A stretch of 64,000 bases of DNA from Thermoascus crustaceus (Eukaryota; Ascomycota; Eurotiomycetes; Eurotiales; Thermoascaceae): NCBI GenBank assembly GCA_001599835.1, contig BCIC01000002.1, positions 570,583-634,582 on the forward strand. Direction: 5' to 3'. A program made the translations under genes and the position numbers. Below the pieces are notes generated by a model, which was not told the origin of the DNA, made no database searches, and saw only the letters and a program-made list of their open reading frames with translations. Shown here one piece after another: positions 1 through 11,600 of this stretch (positions within the stretch are counted from its first letter, which is position 1; every line of letters starts with the position of its first letter).

Positions 1-537
1 AAAATAAACTGCAAGTGAGAGTTGTGGATGTGCAGGTCGCTGCAGGCGTTGATGCGAGCTCAGGCAGATAGGTACCAAGTGCCTCCACTCGGAGAGACAT
101 GACTAAGCACTGCCTGCAGCACAGCGCGTCTGGGGCGCCTGTCGGTGGCGTCATAGGGCCATAGGCCCAAGGCGGTGAGAGGCCCTGTTCACGTGTCGGC
201 GCCGTATCGCCGTTTCGCCGTATCGTCATTACGCGACAGCGGTACCCCGGACGGTGACGGCGACTCCCCGCCTGGTTGGTCCGCGGAGAGACAGAGGAGA
301 CACGCACGACTCGACACGGCGTACGTACTCCCTCCGGGCTTTGTCTTTGGTGCTGTTTGGCGATCTATCTCGTCCGCTCTCTTGTCCATCGTTCTGTTCC
401 TGTCGAATAGCTGGCTCGAAGAGCCGTTGGTGCCGCCGATTTTCATCTGACCCGTTCACCGTCGTTCGACCATTGTCTCCCGCGCATCTTCGGATCATGT
501 GCTCTCTTCTCCCTCTTCCGCCCCCTCGCTCGAGATA
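1..537. other. Upstream region of the Doa4-like gene
   Basis: No gene is supported here. The last part, about 440-537, is pyrimidine-rich and runs straight into the ATG at 538, as expected for a fungal 5' leader. Short reading frames on both strands overlap each other and resemble no family I recognise. Confidence 0.5.
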
Positions 538-3500
538 ATGTCTTCCGATGCAGCTGCTCTGCCTTCTCCGCCCAAGGATCTGCCCTGGAAGAACATCAAC
601 GGTTCTCCCTCCGCCGGTAGTATTCAGTCCAGCGGGCGGGCCAGCTGGGCAGGCCCATACCGGAATGGAAACAGTACCCCGCCTGCTGGACCTCGACGGC
701 CACGATTTCCCAATATAAAGGACCTTCAGCATCAAGCCGCCTTGTTGGACTTAAAGGAGAACTGTTCAGTATGTTCCTCCAGCGACTCGTCCTATTGTGG
801 GATTCCCTGAAGCATGCGTGGTTTACTCACTGGTTTTGCAGCTGAACGATCTCTTAAAGTGTGCTCGAGAGGCCATACAACATTCTAAGGCCTTGGTCGA
901 CAAAGATCAGTTGGACATCGCATATGTTCAATACCTTCGCGCTTCTGAGATTACTGTCAATATCATACCGCGTCACCCTGACTACCGATTAGCTATCAAC
1001 CAGCGCCCCGGATGGTACGACCAATTTTCGGATCTGATGCTGGTAAGCCTGGCTCCGGCCCATGCCCATATGAATTGCAGAGATTTTAGGAGACAAAGAG
1101 TGTCGCAAATCAACGTCTCAATAATTGACTTTGGGGCTGGCTTCGTATAGCATCCCGGCTAACACCGTCTTAGTCCGTTCGAACAAAACAGGGCACCATG
1201 GATGCGATAAAGCAGCAGATCGTTGAAGACAATCTCGCCAACAATGTGAAGCCAACAGGTCAAGCCCGCACGGAGTATCGACTTTCACAATCCTCTTCGG
1301 CTCAGATGACCCGCAGTCCTAGTCCAAAAGGCGACAGCAGCGACGAGGATCAAAGAAACGGCTCATTGAGAATGCCAAGCCCCTCTGACTTCCAAAAGGC
1401 GCCTGATGAGTGGCCAGGAGAAGATAACATTTCCCGCAAGTCTGTTGGCAGTACTTCCGTTGCTGATGACCTTGCTCTACGCTTTGCTAGGCTAAGGGCT
1501 ACACCGTCATCAGTGCCTGGAAACCAGACTGCAGGAATCAATGGACAGAACGGCGTCATTTCAATGCCTTCACCTCCGAGTTCACTTTCTGACTATCCTC
1601 CCCGACCGTCTTCTAATGCTATCCAGGGAAGATTCAGCAATTCTCTTAGTTCTCCGCACCCGCGTCTATTAGGTCCACGTAGTATGGGATCTTCCCAGAC
1701 CACACCCGTCGTTCCCCCCAAGGTTCCTTTGAATGCGTCGCTACCCCGCGCCCCGAGTCCAGCATACAATCCAGTATGGACTGTGCCATCTCAGCCACCG
1801 TCGAATCCGCCCAGAACGTCAACGGAAAGCGCACGTGCAGCGAACCAACGATACTCACAGCTTGCTGATTCCCCCAGAGGCAGCCCCAGCCGTGCTCCGT
1901 TCGACGACAATCCTTATAGATCGCGCACTCCTAATGGGGTTCATCCTGCAAAGGAGACGAGAAGCAGCTCCGCGGAGATACCACACAGTCAGGCTATTCA
2001 CTCCCAACAGCTGCTGGAATACCTTAGGAAGTACAATGTTCTCCTGATTGATGTCCGTCCTCGAGATCAGTATGACAGTGGTCATATATATGCAACATCC
2101 ATTATCTGTATCGAGCCTGTGGCATTGAAAGAAAACGTGTCCGCGGAAGAACTTGAGGAGCGCCTGGTTGTCTCTCCGGAACACGAGCAGTCCTTGTTCG
2201 AGAGGCGGAACGAATTTGACGTAGTGGTGTACTACGATCAAAGCACGACTTCCGTCAGCTACCTTGCTGGGTCTCCAGTTGGAACAACAGCGCCTCACCT
2301 GAGAGCACTCTACGACACGCTGTACGAGTTTAATGCATACAAGCCTTTAAAAGATGGACGGCCTCCTGCTCTTCTAATCGGTGGGCTCGATGCGTGGATT
2401 GACTTAGTTGGCCAGCAGTCCCTAGCCACATCGTCCACAGCTTCCGTGATGGGAACTATCCAAACGAAAAAACTTGTAAGAGGACCTGGGCGACCACTTG
2501 GAAGGGTGCCAACAGTGGCAAGTGCGAACTCCAGTTTGGAAGTAAGGAAGAGGAGGCTTCGAGAGTACAAACCCCTTAATTCCGAAGAGCTCACAGCATG
2601 GATGGAGAGGTCGAAGAATGAAGAGATCGATCCGAGCACCTACGAAGGGGAAGAAGCTACAATTACTGAAGAGCCCGAGGAGATTAAGACAGAGCAAGAG
2701 CCTGGTCCTTCGTTCGTTCACACTTACGAAGACTTTCTACGCCGTTTTCCAGAGCCGCATGCCATCCAACAATCGATGGTTATGCCGGAAGTTCGACCGG
2801 CAATGCAGTCCGCGCCTAACTATGCAGCACCCGTTCCTGTTGCGCCGTCACGGCCACCGCCTGCTGTTCCTCGACCTAGTTATAGCGGGGTTTCAGACGG
2901 TCGGCAGATACAACCACCTCTTGAACGCCAAAATTCTGCAACCAAGACCGCTCTCTACACATCCAACTCGGTCATCCATCGGCTCAAACTTCCTCGGACT
3001 GGTTTAACTAACTTCGGGGTCACCTGCTACATGAACTCAACCATCCAATGTATGAGCGCGACCATCTTGTTGAGCAAATTCTTTATTGATAACCGATTTC
3101 GCTACTACGTCCAAAAGAATTGGAAAGGGTCACAGGGTGTTATGCCCGGTCTTTACGCTAACCTTATACGTTCTTTATGGAAGAACGATGTGGAGGTAAT
3201 TATGCCGACGTCTTTTCGTAATTTCTGTGGCCGAATGAACCGCGAGTGGGCTATAGATAGACAGCAGGACGCGAAGGAGTTCTTCGACTTTATAGTCGAC
3301 TGTCTGCATGAGGATCTCAATATCAACTGGCAGAGAACACCACTACGACCATTGACCTTTGAGGAAGAGATGCAACGGGAGCGAATGCCTGTTCCGAAAG
3401 TGTCGAAGATTGAATGGGACCGTTACTGCCATCGGGAAGAGTCCTACATCTCCTCCCTCTTTGCAGGGCAGCATGCAAGTCGACTCCGTTGCACAACTTG

Positions 3501-4113
3501 CAAGGGCACCTCAACGACTTACGAAGCGTTCTACAGCATCAGCGTTGAGATTCCGCCTTCGGGCCAAGGCGACATCTATCAATGCCTCCGCAGCTACTGC
3601 CAGGAAGAGATGTTGAGCGGTGACGAGGTCTGGAAGTGCCCGTATTGTAAGTGCGAACGCGTCGCGACCAAGCAGATTATCCTCACTCGGGCACCGCAAA
3701 TCTTGGTTATCCACTTCAAGCGCTTCTCTGCCTCCAAGACCCAAAGCGCACGCAAGATCCACACTCCGATCGACTTCCCTCTGCATGGCCTGAAAATGGA
3801 CGACTTCGTTATACCCTACCCATCCGCAAATCCCTCGAACGGCGATGCGACAGCCTCCTCTACGCAATCACCTTTCTATTCACCCACATCCCGACCGTTC
3901 ACTTACGATGCCTACGCCGTCCTCCGTCATCTTGGTTCGTCCATGAGCAGCGGCCACTACGTTTCTCTCGTCCGTGACGCGCAACGTAATTGCTGGCGCA
4001 AGTTCGATGATGAGCGCGTCACCGACTTCTCCCCGAGGGATCTGCGGTACGCCGATCGCCTGCAGAATGAGCAGGCGTACATTGTATTCTATGAGCGCGT
4101 TCCAGCGAAATAG
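538..4113 (+). CDS. doa4: Doa4/Ubp4-type ubiquitin carboxyl-terminal hydrolase (rhodanese + USP)
   Basis: Deubiquitinating cysteine protease of the Doa4/USP8 family. Known relatives recycle ubiquitin from cargo at late endosomes and from proteasome substrates. I read three exons: 538-768, 842-1042 and 1174-4113, giving 1123 residues. Both introns are phase 0; the third exon could instead start at 1192, which would drop six residues. The N-terminal part is a USP8-like helical region, followed by a long Ser/Pro-rich linker. A rhodanese-like domain lies at about 415-550; its active loop has no cysteine, so it is probably non-catalytic. The USP domain runs from about 751 to the C-terminus. It has the Cys box NFGVTCYMNST (catalytic Cys762), two CxxC zinc-binding pairs (RCTTCKG and KCPYCKC) and the His box SSGHYVSL (His1072). 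Inferred role: ubiquitin recycling in the multivesicular body pathway, the pathway that Hse1 (24.9 kb) also serves. Confidence 0.92.
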
Positions 4114-5181
4114 GTTGCCTTTTTTACTTCTGCTTCTCTTGCACAATTGATGAGGGGTGGGTTATATCATTCTTGCTTGCCGGTTGATTATGTTAAATAG
4201 AAAGGGAATTTTGTTCGCACACATACCCTATTTACGATATTCGGTTTTTGGCTTGTTTCTTTTCTTGGGGGTGGCAAAAATGGACGTTGGAGTTGTTGTC
4301 ATTCTCAATGGCCTTATTTTGTCGTAGCGTTTGAGCTAAGCTAAACATCAAATGTAAACAATTCCAACGGTTGATCCGCCATATCTTTCTTCTTCCCCCC
4401 TCCCCCCCCAAGGCTGCGCACATTTTTACAACACTTTTGCCTTGTCTATTATTTTTCTTTTGCCCTAATTTGCTCCTTCTTCTCATGACAACTGTGAGGG
4501 AATGGAGGACACCCTGCATACCAATACCACAACTGTTCAGAGCGGGCGAGAATACTTGGCTCTTGCTGTTTTATTCTTGGCCTTTTCTTGGTTTACTTCT
4601 ATTGTTCGTGGATAGACATTTCTTTTTTTTTGTGTATTTATCAACCTTTTCCGTCTACGAGTCCATGATTGATTGATGGATGAATTATGGGCAATTCAAG
4701 ATGAATGACATGTTTTACTCTTATGGATTATTGACTGAGGATCAGGCCTGTCTCGCACATCTAGTCATCTATTTGGTCCGTCCTGGTCGTATTTTAGGTA
4801 CAGTACTGTCACCTACCATCTTAGGAAATCATATAACTTTTACAATAATTGAGACAATTCAGGCATACATGAATGAAAATACATTTAGATTGGTGATAAT
4901 ATCATTCATCGTAATGTAAAATCCAGCATATGTAACATAAATTCGATTCCATTTCTCGTCCCAAACTCCGTCGACACGAATATCACGTCGGGATGTGGGG
5001 CTCGTAAAAGTAAAAGACATGATAAGAAAAATGACTACCCAGATTTTCCAGGAAGAAAAAACAAAAAGAAGAAAGTGAGAACCTTTTTTCCTTATACGCT
5101 TACAACTTACGACGCAACGTAAGAATATATACTCGTCGGCGTTGTGGGGGCAGCAGGCACGGCGGAATTCAATATAGCATC
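4114..5181. other. Downstream spacer of the Doa4-like gene
   Basis: T-rich and A/T-rich sequence, including a T run near 4624-4632, that looks like 3' untranslated DNA. Short ORFs on both strands (for example 4680-4919) have biased composition and no recognisable family. I see no gene here. Confidence 0.5.
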
Positions 5182-6240
5182 CTACCCTGCTGGAGCCGCA
5201 AAAGCCGGCGAGTCCGGGAACAGGGCACGGCCGTGGTGGGGAATACAAACTTCACATTCATCGATCGAGCCTCGACACGTGGGAATAGGCGCCATGGGTC
5301 AAAGCTGCTGTCTGGTATCGCATCCTTGATCTCAGAGAGGTCCTTAGGCAGATCGATCTCCTGTCCACAGCGTTCGGGTTCCCAGCCGTCTCCTCCGTCT
5401 GACATAGGTTTATTATCGATCCAGGTGAGAAGTCGATGATGACCTTGTCTTTGTAGCTGCGCAGACGGTTCCAGATAGAACTGGCAGCCTCGAGGATATC
5501 CGTCAGGTCCTTTCGGAAGTCAGGTTGGCTGTTATCCAGAATTAAAGAGGACAGGATCCGGGCGATAGTTTTAACTGATGCTTATACAATTCCTTTTCCA
5601 GCGGTAGTCTCTGTCGACGTAACAATGGCATCTAATCCCTTATACGTCAGAACCCTCCACGCAGCCTCATATTCTTGGTTCATGACTTGATATGTGGCAG
5701 ACAGCGTCTGGAGCGCTGTGGTTGCGGAGGCGTCATGTCTTTCAAGATTGTGGAAAGGAATGGTCGCCAGAGCTCTTTCTTCAGACATCCGATTACGAAC
5801 TGTCTGTGCAATTCGTATACGAGGGAAGATCACTGCAGAGGTTGGAAGGACCGGAACGTGTTCGAAGATGGGATACGACTTCGAGGGTCTACGGTGTGAG
5901 TCTGAAGTATTTCTAGGGAGGCTTTCCTCAGGCAACAATGAGCTCTGTCTCTTGCCAAGTGGATGATTCGCATGTCGGCTGCAGAGGCCTGGACACCAGA
6001 AGTAATTTGCCCGAGAATAAGACCGTGATGCTACTAGCAGTAAGCGCTAACCACCAGTTAGAGAAAATACCCATGCTGTTCGTTGGACGGGCCGTGATAG
6101 CTGCAACAGCGTGCGTCGATACTCTTGCGAATCGTTTTGATCAGCGGTTCGACACCAGACAGCCCGCCCGGTTCTCGGTCCGGCAGACGGGTCGGAGTAA
6201 TTCGTTAGTAGGTTTGTGGAGATATATTCGGAGGCCTCCT
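5182..6240 (-). pseudogene. Decayed protein-coding gene, family unknown
   Basis: Reading the minus strand from about 6240 to 5182 gives several protein-like segments in different frames. They include a helical stretch near 6020-5890 (AADMRIIHLARDRA), a well-formed segment at 5780-5590 (NQEYEAAWRVLTYKGLDAIV), another at 5570-5440 (LTDILEAASSIWNRLRSYKD), an acidic segment near 5405-5330 (EIDLPKDLSEIKDAIPD) and a plausible C-terminus near 5230-5182 (ALFPDSPAFAAPAG, stop at 5184-5182). They cannot be joined without changing frame, and no GT...AG introns of suitable phase were found at the breaks. I infer a fungal gene broken by several small indels. I do not recognise the family. The alternative is a real gene whose introns I failed to place. 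Confidence 0.4.
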
Positions 6241-6319
6241 GCTCTCGACCCGAGGTATGCGGGGTAAGCATCACTGCATCACTGCTCGTCATCCTATACC
6301 ACTGGTTCACCTGAATTCA

Positions 6320-9006
6320 ACGCAAGTTGAACTTAACTGGCTCACGAATTTTGTTGAAGAAATTGCAGGAAAGAAAGATTTACACGGATGGAGGGAAACG
6401 GAGGAAACGAAGGGGGGGGCGGGGGATTTTATACCTGCCGGCCCAGGTTCTCTTCGCCCGATTTGGAAAGAATTCCTCACAGCCCGTAATCCCCGTTGCT
6501 ACTCAATTTGGAAAGAACGCCCCTAGCAGTAGCAGTAGTGCACAGTATCTGCGCTTCTACTCGTTAACTTCGCAGCCAATAAACCCCATGGAATAGGTCT
6601 TCAATACGAATCACCCGATACATCATAATCGCCTGCTCGACTTGCTATAGGCTCGTACTGTATATCCACATCTCACATCTAGCTAGATCTAGATCCGCAT
6701 TGTCCCAGAATCTACAACACGAGCAAATATCTTGCCGCTACGTCTGCATCAAGAAGGGAAAAACTGAATAAAGAAGCTATCTAGACACATTAGATGATAA
6801 CTCAACACATTGGTCTGGCACTCTTCTTTGGCATCTGTATAGTTTATCAACAGAGTTTGCTGATCGAAGGTCAAAACACGTATCACTATAACAATCTCAA
6901 GGGAGAATTTGGGGCTACCGGATTCGCAAGATAACCCACCTGCTTTGTTTTACGCTGGTGTTATGACGGATCAGATGAGTACTCGACACCAATGTCCCCA
7001 TTCAGAATCATCCTAAAGGATTCAATCTCAAGGTTCTTCAGATACTACTACCAATAACCTCAAGTAATAAGAAATTAGACAACATCATGGCACCAAAAGT
7101 CAACGGCGAGCAGAATGCATGGTAAACCTGGTAATTGCAATGGTATCGGGCTTAGTATAATGACTGGATCTTCCCAAAGCAAAATCACTGTCGTGGGAGC
7201 AATATAATAGAAGAATTTACAGTATCTGAAAGGCGCCTAAACGCTCGATAGGGACCCGCAAATTCACAGCGGAGATTCATGGTGCAGAAAATTATTTATG
7301 GTGGTACTCCTACTGCTGTGTAAAAATATACTAAACAGTGCCGGGCTAGCACGGACAACGGATCATCGGATGGAAAATTACAGTTTATAGAGACCATCTA
7401 CTCCGTAAAACGGCGATGGACCGGAAGTGTTCCGGGCACAAGCGGAGACAGAATCGCCCTGCGCACCCCGTGGAGCAACTACTATGTAGCAAACGAGGTG
7501 ACGGAACGTGCTCCGTAGAGACCTGACAAGAGCAGCTCCAGCAGCTTCGCACTTTTAGCGCCCGCATCGCAAATCTTGAGATGTGGGGTCGTAGGACCGC
7601 CTACCGGATGGGTATCCAAGGTAAGCTGCCAAGATGGCGTAGGCAGTACGGTGGAAGACCTCGGGATCGGTTCAAGTGCTTTGTCCAGATGTGCAGGCAA
7701 ATCCAGAATAACATTGTTATGCTGGCGTTTCGAGTCTTCGTTACGCCATGACCATGCGAAATATAGAGAGGTGACACAATCGACCCTCGGGAATTTCAGG
7801 AGATGATGAGGAGGCTATCAGACCTAAGATAAGGATGTACGCAGGAGGAAAAAGAGAGCGATGATGCTAGAGTGTCAGTGTTGAGTCCGGAAGCTCCTCG
7901 GGGAAGCTGGAAAGGGCTAGAGTTCCAGAAGCCGGAGAGTCTGAGCCGGAGGATGGAGTCGATGGCAGGTGGGGAAGTGGTCGAAGAGGCCACATGGCCA
8001 ATCCCAACGACCGGATTGCAAGGTCTAGTCTCTAGAGTCGTCGGGTTCACCGCAGAAAGAACAGTCGCACATGGCACGGAACAGTGTCAGACGGAATCCT
8101 CCGTACCAGGATGCCCCATCGGGCAAGGGAATCCGTATGCGAGATAATGATGACAAGACAGAATAGGAACTTAGGGATGGGAAAAGGATGCTCTCCGTCC
8201 TGCTATTGAGACCGTTATCATTCCAAGATGATGCTTCTCCTGCTCTGCTATCGTCGGGGACGTGGTTCCTCCGCCGCGGTTCGGCTGGCGGAATAAGCAG
8301 CCTCCTATTCGCAGACGGTCAGCTGCGATCCCATGTCAGACCACCAGGGAACGCAAGGGAAAATAGGAGGACGCGTAGGGACAGATGGCCAGAGCCAAGA
8401 GACGCGGAGAGCATGTCGATAATGGGTTCAAATTATTAATGCGGCACGGGTAACTATAGGGGGTGGTCTGTAGATGTACGCAATAGAAGTCCTGTAGAGG
8501 ACGAGAAACGGCGCCGTGGCGACCTCCGCTCAAGAATGGGGTTGTGAAGGCGTGTGAAGCGTGCCTGGACAACGCAGGTAGTTGGTACCACGCCGCAGGT
8601 GAAGGGACCACCTGTGCACAGGTAACTGGTACCTCGAGGCGCGACCCCAATCACCGACTCTTTTCCCCAGGCTCTCTCCATCCGACACTTTTCTCCTCTT
8701 CACCTCCGACTCCCGACCTCCTCACACTTTTCCGTCTTCTGCTCTGCGTTTCTCCTCCTTCAGCCAGTCTCTCCAATCCGAGTCTCTCTTCCGTCCCGGG
8801 TGAGTGACCCCAACAGCCTCGGATTTGACTTGTCAGACCTCTCTCGGAACCGTGATTCGGCCCCGTCGATACGGTTCCCCAACAAGCTCTTCCGCTCCCT
8901 ATCTAGATCTGACAAATCTGGCAAATCGTCATCTCCGCATAACTCGTCCCTGTTGCAGTCTCCCTGTCTAACTGTTATCATCGTGTCCAGAGTCTTTACA
9001 GCCATC
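6320..9006. other. Intergenic region and promoter/leader of cytochrome b5
   Basis: About 2.7 kb without a supportable gene. The first half is A/T-rich. Around 7400-8650 the DNA is more GC-rich and has overlapping short ORFs on both strands, none with a recognisable domain. From about 8650 to 9006 the plus strand is strongly C/T-rich (many TCTCC and CTTC stretches), typical of the leader and promoter of a highly expressed Aspergillus gene, here cytochrome b5. Confidence 0.45.
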
Positions 9007-9732
9007 ATGCCCGAGAACAAGGAATTCACCTTCCAGGAGGTCGCCTCCCACAACACCAAGAAGGACCTCTACATGGTTATCCATGACAAGGTCTACGACG
9101 TCAGCTCCTTCGTCGATGAGCACCCGTACGTAAATCCCTGCTCTTTATTCTCCTCTCGCGCCGAAAAAGTCAATCAATTGCGCGTCCAGTTTTTGCGCGA
9201 AAAGATCTCTGGAAGCTGACACGCTAGCACAAACTTGCAGTGGTGGTGAGGAAGTCCTGCTCGACGTTGCTGGCCAGGATTCCACCGAAGCCTTTGAGGA
9301 TGTCGGACACAGTGACGAGGCGCGCGAGATTCTTGCCGGTCTGCAAGTCGGCACTCTGAAGAGACAGGTATGTCCGATGTTGTCCTGACCCTGCGCAGCT
9401 GTTTTTTTTTTCTTTTCTAGCCCGTTTCATTTCGGGCTTCCAGCAGAAAGCCTCTTAGCGCCTTAGTATCCCAGTCTCTGCGTCTCTAGAGCATACCTAG
9501 GAATTTTTTGCCCTCCCTTTCTAGGAAAGTGTAGGCTGACGATATTCAACTAAACCAGCCCGGTGACCCTGCCCCGAAGGCCCAGGCCTCCACCTCTTCC
9601 TCCCAGTCGACCTCCCAGAGCGGTGGCTCCACCGGCCTCGGTATCGGTCTGTACGCTGCCCTCCTCGTTGGTGGTGCCCTCGCCTACGGTGCCTACCAGT
9701 ACCTGCAGACCACCGCCGCGAACAAGCAGTAA
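9007..9732 (+). CDS. cyb5: Cytochrome b5, tail-anchored in the ER
   Basis: Small haem protein that passes electrons to ER desaturases, hydroxylases and P450 enzymes. Three exons, 9007-9125, 9241-9367 and 9559-9732, encode 139 residues. The first intron splits the proline codon of the haem motif HPGG. Haem ligands are His39 in DEHPGG and His63 in VGHSDEA, the same spacing as in animal cytochrome b5. A Ser/Thr/Gln linker (about 90-106) leads to one hydrophobic segment at about 108-127 and a short tail, the standard layout of a C-terminal tail anchor. The start is fixed by the family N-terminus and by the long C/T-rich leader just before it. No odd features. The neighbouring genes are unrelated in function. 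Confidence 0.95.
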
Positions 9733-11600
9733 ATCCTTTGGACGCATGGTTCGGTAGGAGAAGGATGAGGATAAAGCAGAGGCGGGAAGTGTAAGAGAAG
9801 AGGTGTTGGATCTCAGGTACAAAGCTGCGAAGGACAGAAAAGGCCTTCCCGAGTATACCAGTCTCGACAGATACCGCTGGACCTGAGTCGGGAGAGTTGG
9901 AACAACAACGACAACAGAAGTGGACATATCCGGAAAGGCTCACATGCCTACGATGTGACGTCGCAGGCAATGCAGGAGTTCATGTCTCTATCATTTTTAT
10001 CATTTGGAACACTTGCGGGAGATATAGTTGGTGCTTGAAATCTCTGTTTCCTGCAAATAGACCAAGTTTTTTCTTTTCCTTTGTATTTTGTTCTCTTCGA
10101 TTTAGCCATATCAATATACCTATACTGCCATTTTACTACCGTGAAGGTTATCCTCGAGACGATTAGCAACGAGGGAAAGGAACACTGGTTCATTCTCTAG
10201 ACGCCTAGGAAGGAGCAAAGAAAGATTGACTAGGTACAAGTAATGGATCATTGAGACCATTCAACCAGAGTATGAGGACATGCGCATTGTAATAACTGAT
10301 CCTCATCATCATCTATCACACATTGGTCAAGCGCTACGGACAACTCAACTCACCTACTTTGCATTACCATTGTATATGTAGATCAATCGCCTGATCTGAT
10401 CCATGATCCATCTGATCATCATCGTGGGCTCAGCGCAATGGCCAGTTAACGGTTACTTCGCTACTGATCTGCGGATAAATAGGTAATCGGCGGTGGGCCG
10501 GTTGCTTCATGGAATATACTATTTATACTATTTGACTTTAACTCCGAAACTGAAACCGAAACAGATGAGGGATATGAACATGATGACCTTAACGAGTGTG
10601 CTAGCCCCCAAAAAAAATAAAAACTACCTAACCTAGGTAATGTAACGTGAGGGTTCTGGATAGTGATAATTATCATGTATTTACCCTAATTAGGGGACCA
10701 AAGAGGCAATGAATTTGAATTATTTATTTGGCAATAAAGAAACGATAGATGGATAGATAGTAGAGTCAGGTAGTAAGTACCCTAAGTATGGTATGGCTGG
10801 CGGCTCGCATATGGTCTGCAGATAGTATAATTAACTGAACCCCAATCAATCAGATGGAAGAATGACTTATAGCAACTACACACACACACACACACATAAA
10901 ATCCTCGTCATCGCCTAATAAATCGAGACTAGATCCTTACTGATTGATGCTCTTTATCTTAGCTTCTGGCAGCAAAGGGTTCCTTATATAAGGTGTTAGA
11001 GGCCATCCTCGCATCTCTTCCTTATATTCAAAGTCCATGCGGAGAGTATTCTCTTAGTTTGTATAAATGCTTTCTAAAGCGCAACATCGAGCGAGGCGTG
11101 TCCGTTCACATTTTCGAATAAATAACATGTACACTTGACCATATCTTGACTAGATCAGCGTTTAGAAAAAAAGGTGGGAAAGTAACACATTTATATCATT
11201 CAAAGTCTGGTATAATTGATCATCTGCTCTTTGTCTTGTCCCTCGTCTGTATTATCATCTAAACTGTTCCCGATTTACCTTTAGACCTCTTATGAATACC
11301 TCGAGCAAGTCCCCTAGCACGAGGTGTGCAGTCTTGCAGACTATGGAGGTTCCTTTTTCCCCCCCGCCACAATCCGTAGAGACGGCAGAACCAAAAGAGG
11401 AAAATTGATAGTGATAAAAACATGAAACGAGACAACGGAAAATGAGTTACAGGGAATATATGTAAATACATAAGTTGGACAAGTAGACGTGTCAAAGTAT
11501 ATGGAGGACATCATGAGAGAAGCTAAAACAAGAAGTTCGTCTTATCCCTCATCTCCCTTTTTGAATTTTTTTATACTATCATCACAGGAAAAGAGAAACC
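9733..11600. other. Convergent spacer between cytochrome b5 and the KH protein
   Basis: About 1.9 kb lying downstream of both flanking genes. It is A/T-rich with a CA microsatellite at 10878-10896 and TAGGTA-type motifs near 10480 and 10625-10640. Short ORFs here show no recognisable family. I see nothing else. Confidence 0.5.
10878..10896. repeat. (AC)n microsatellite, 19 nt
   Basis: Uninterrupted AC dinucleotide tract in the spacer between the cytochrome b5 and KH protein genes, clearly visible in the sequence. No function is implied. Confidence 0.95.

Noticed and set aside
7385..8650. Cluster of overlapping ORFs on both strands upstream of cytochrome b5
   Set aside because: No frame carries a recognisable motif, and no believable exon chain could be built.
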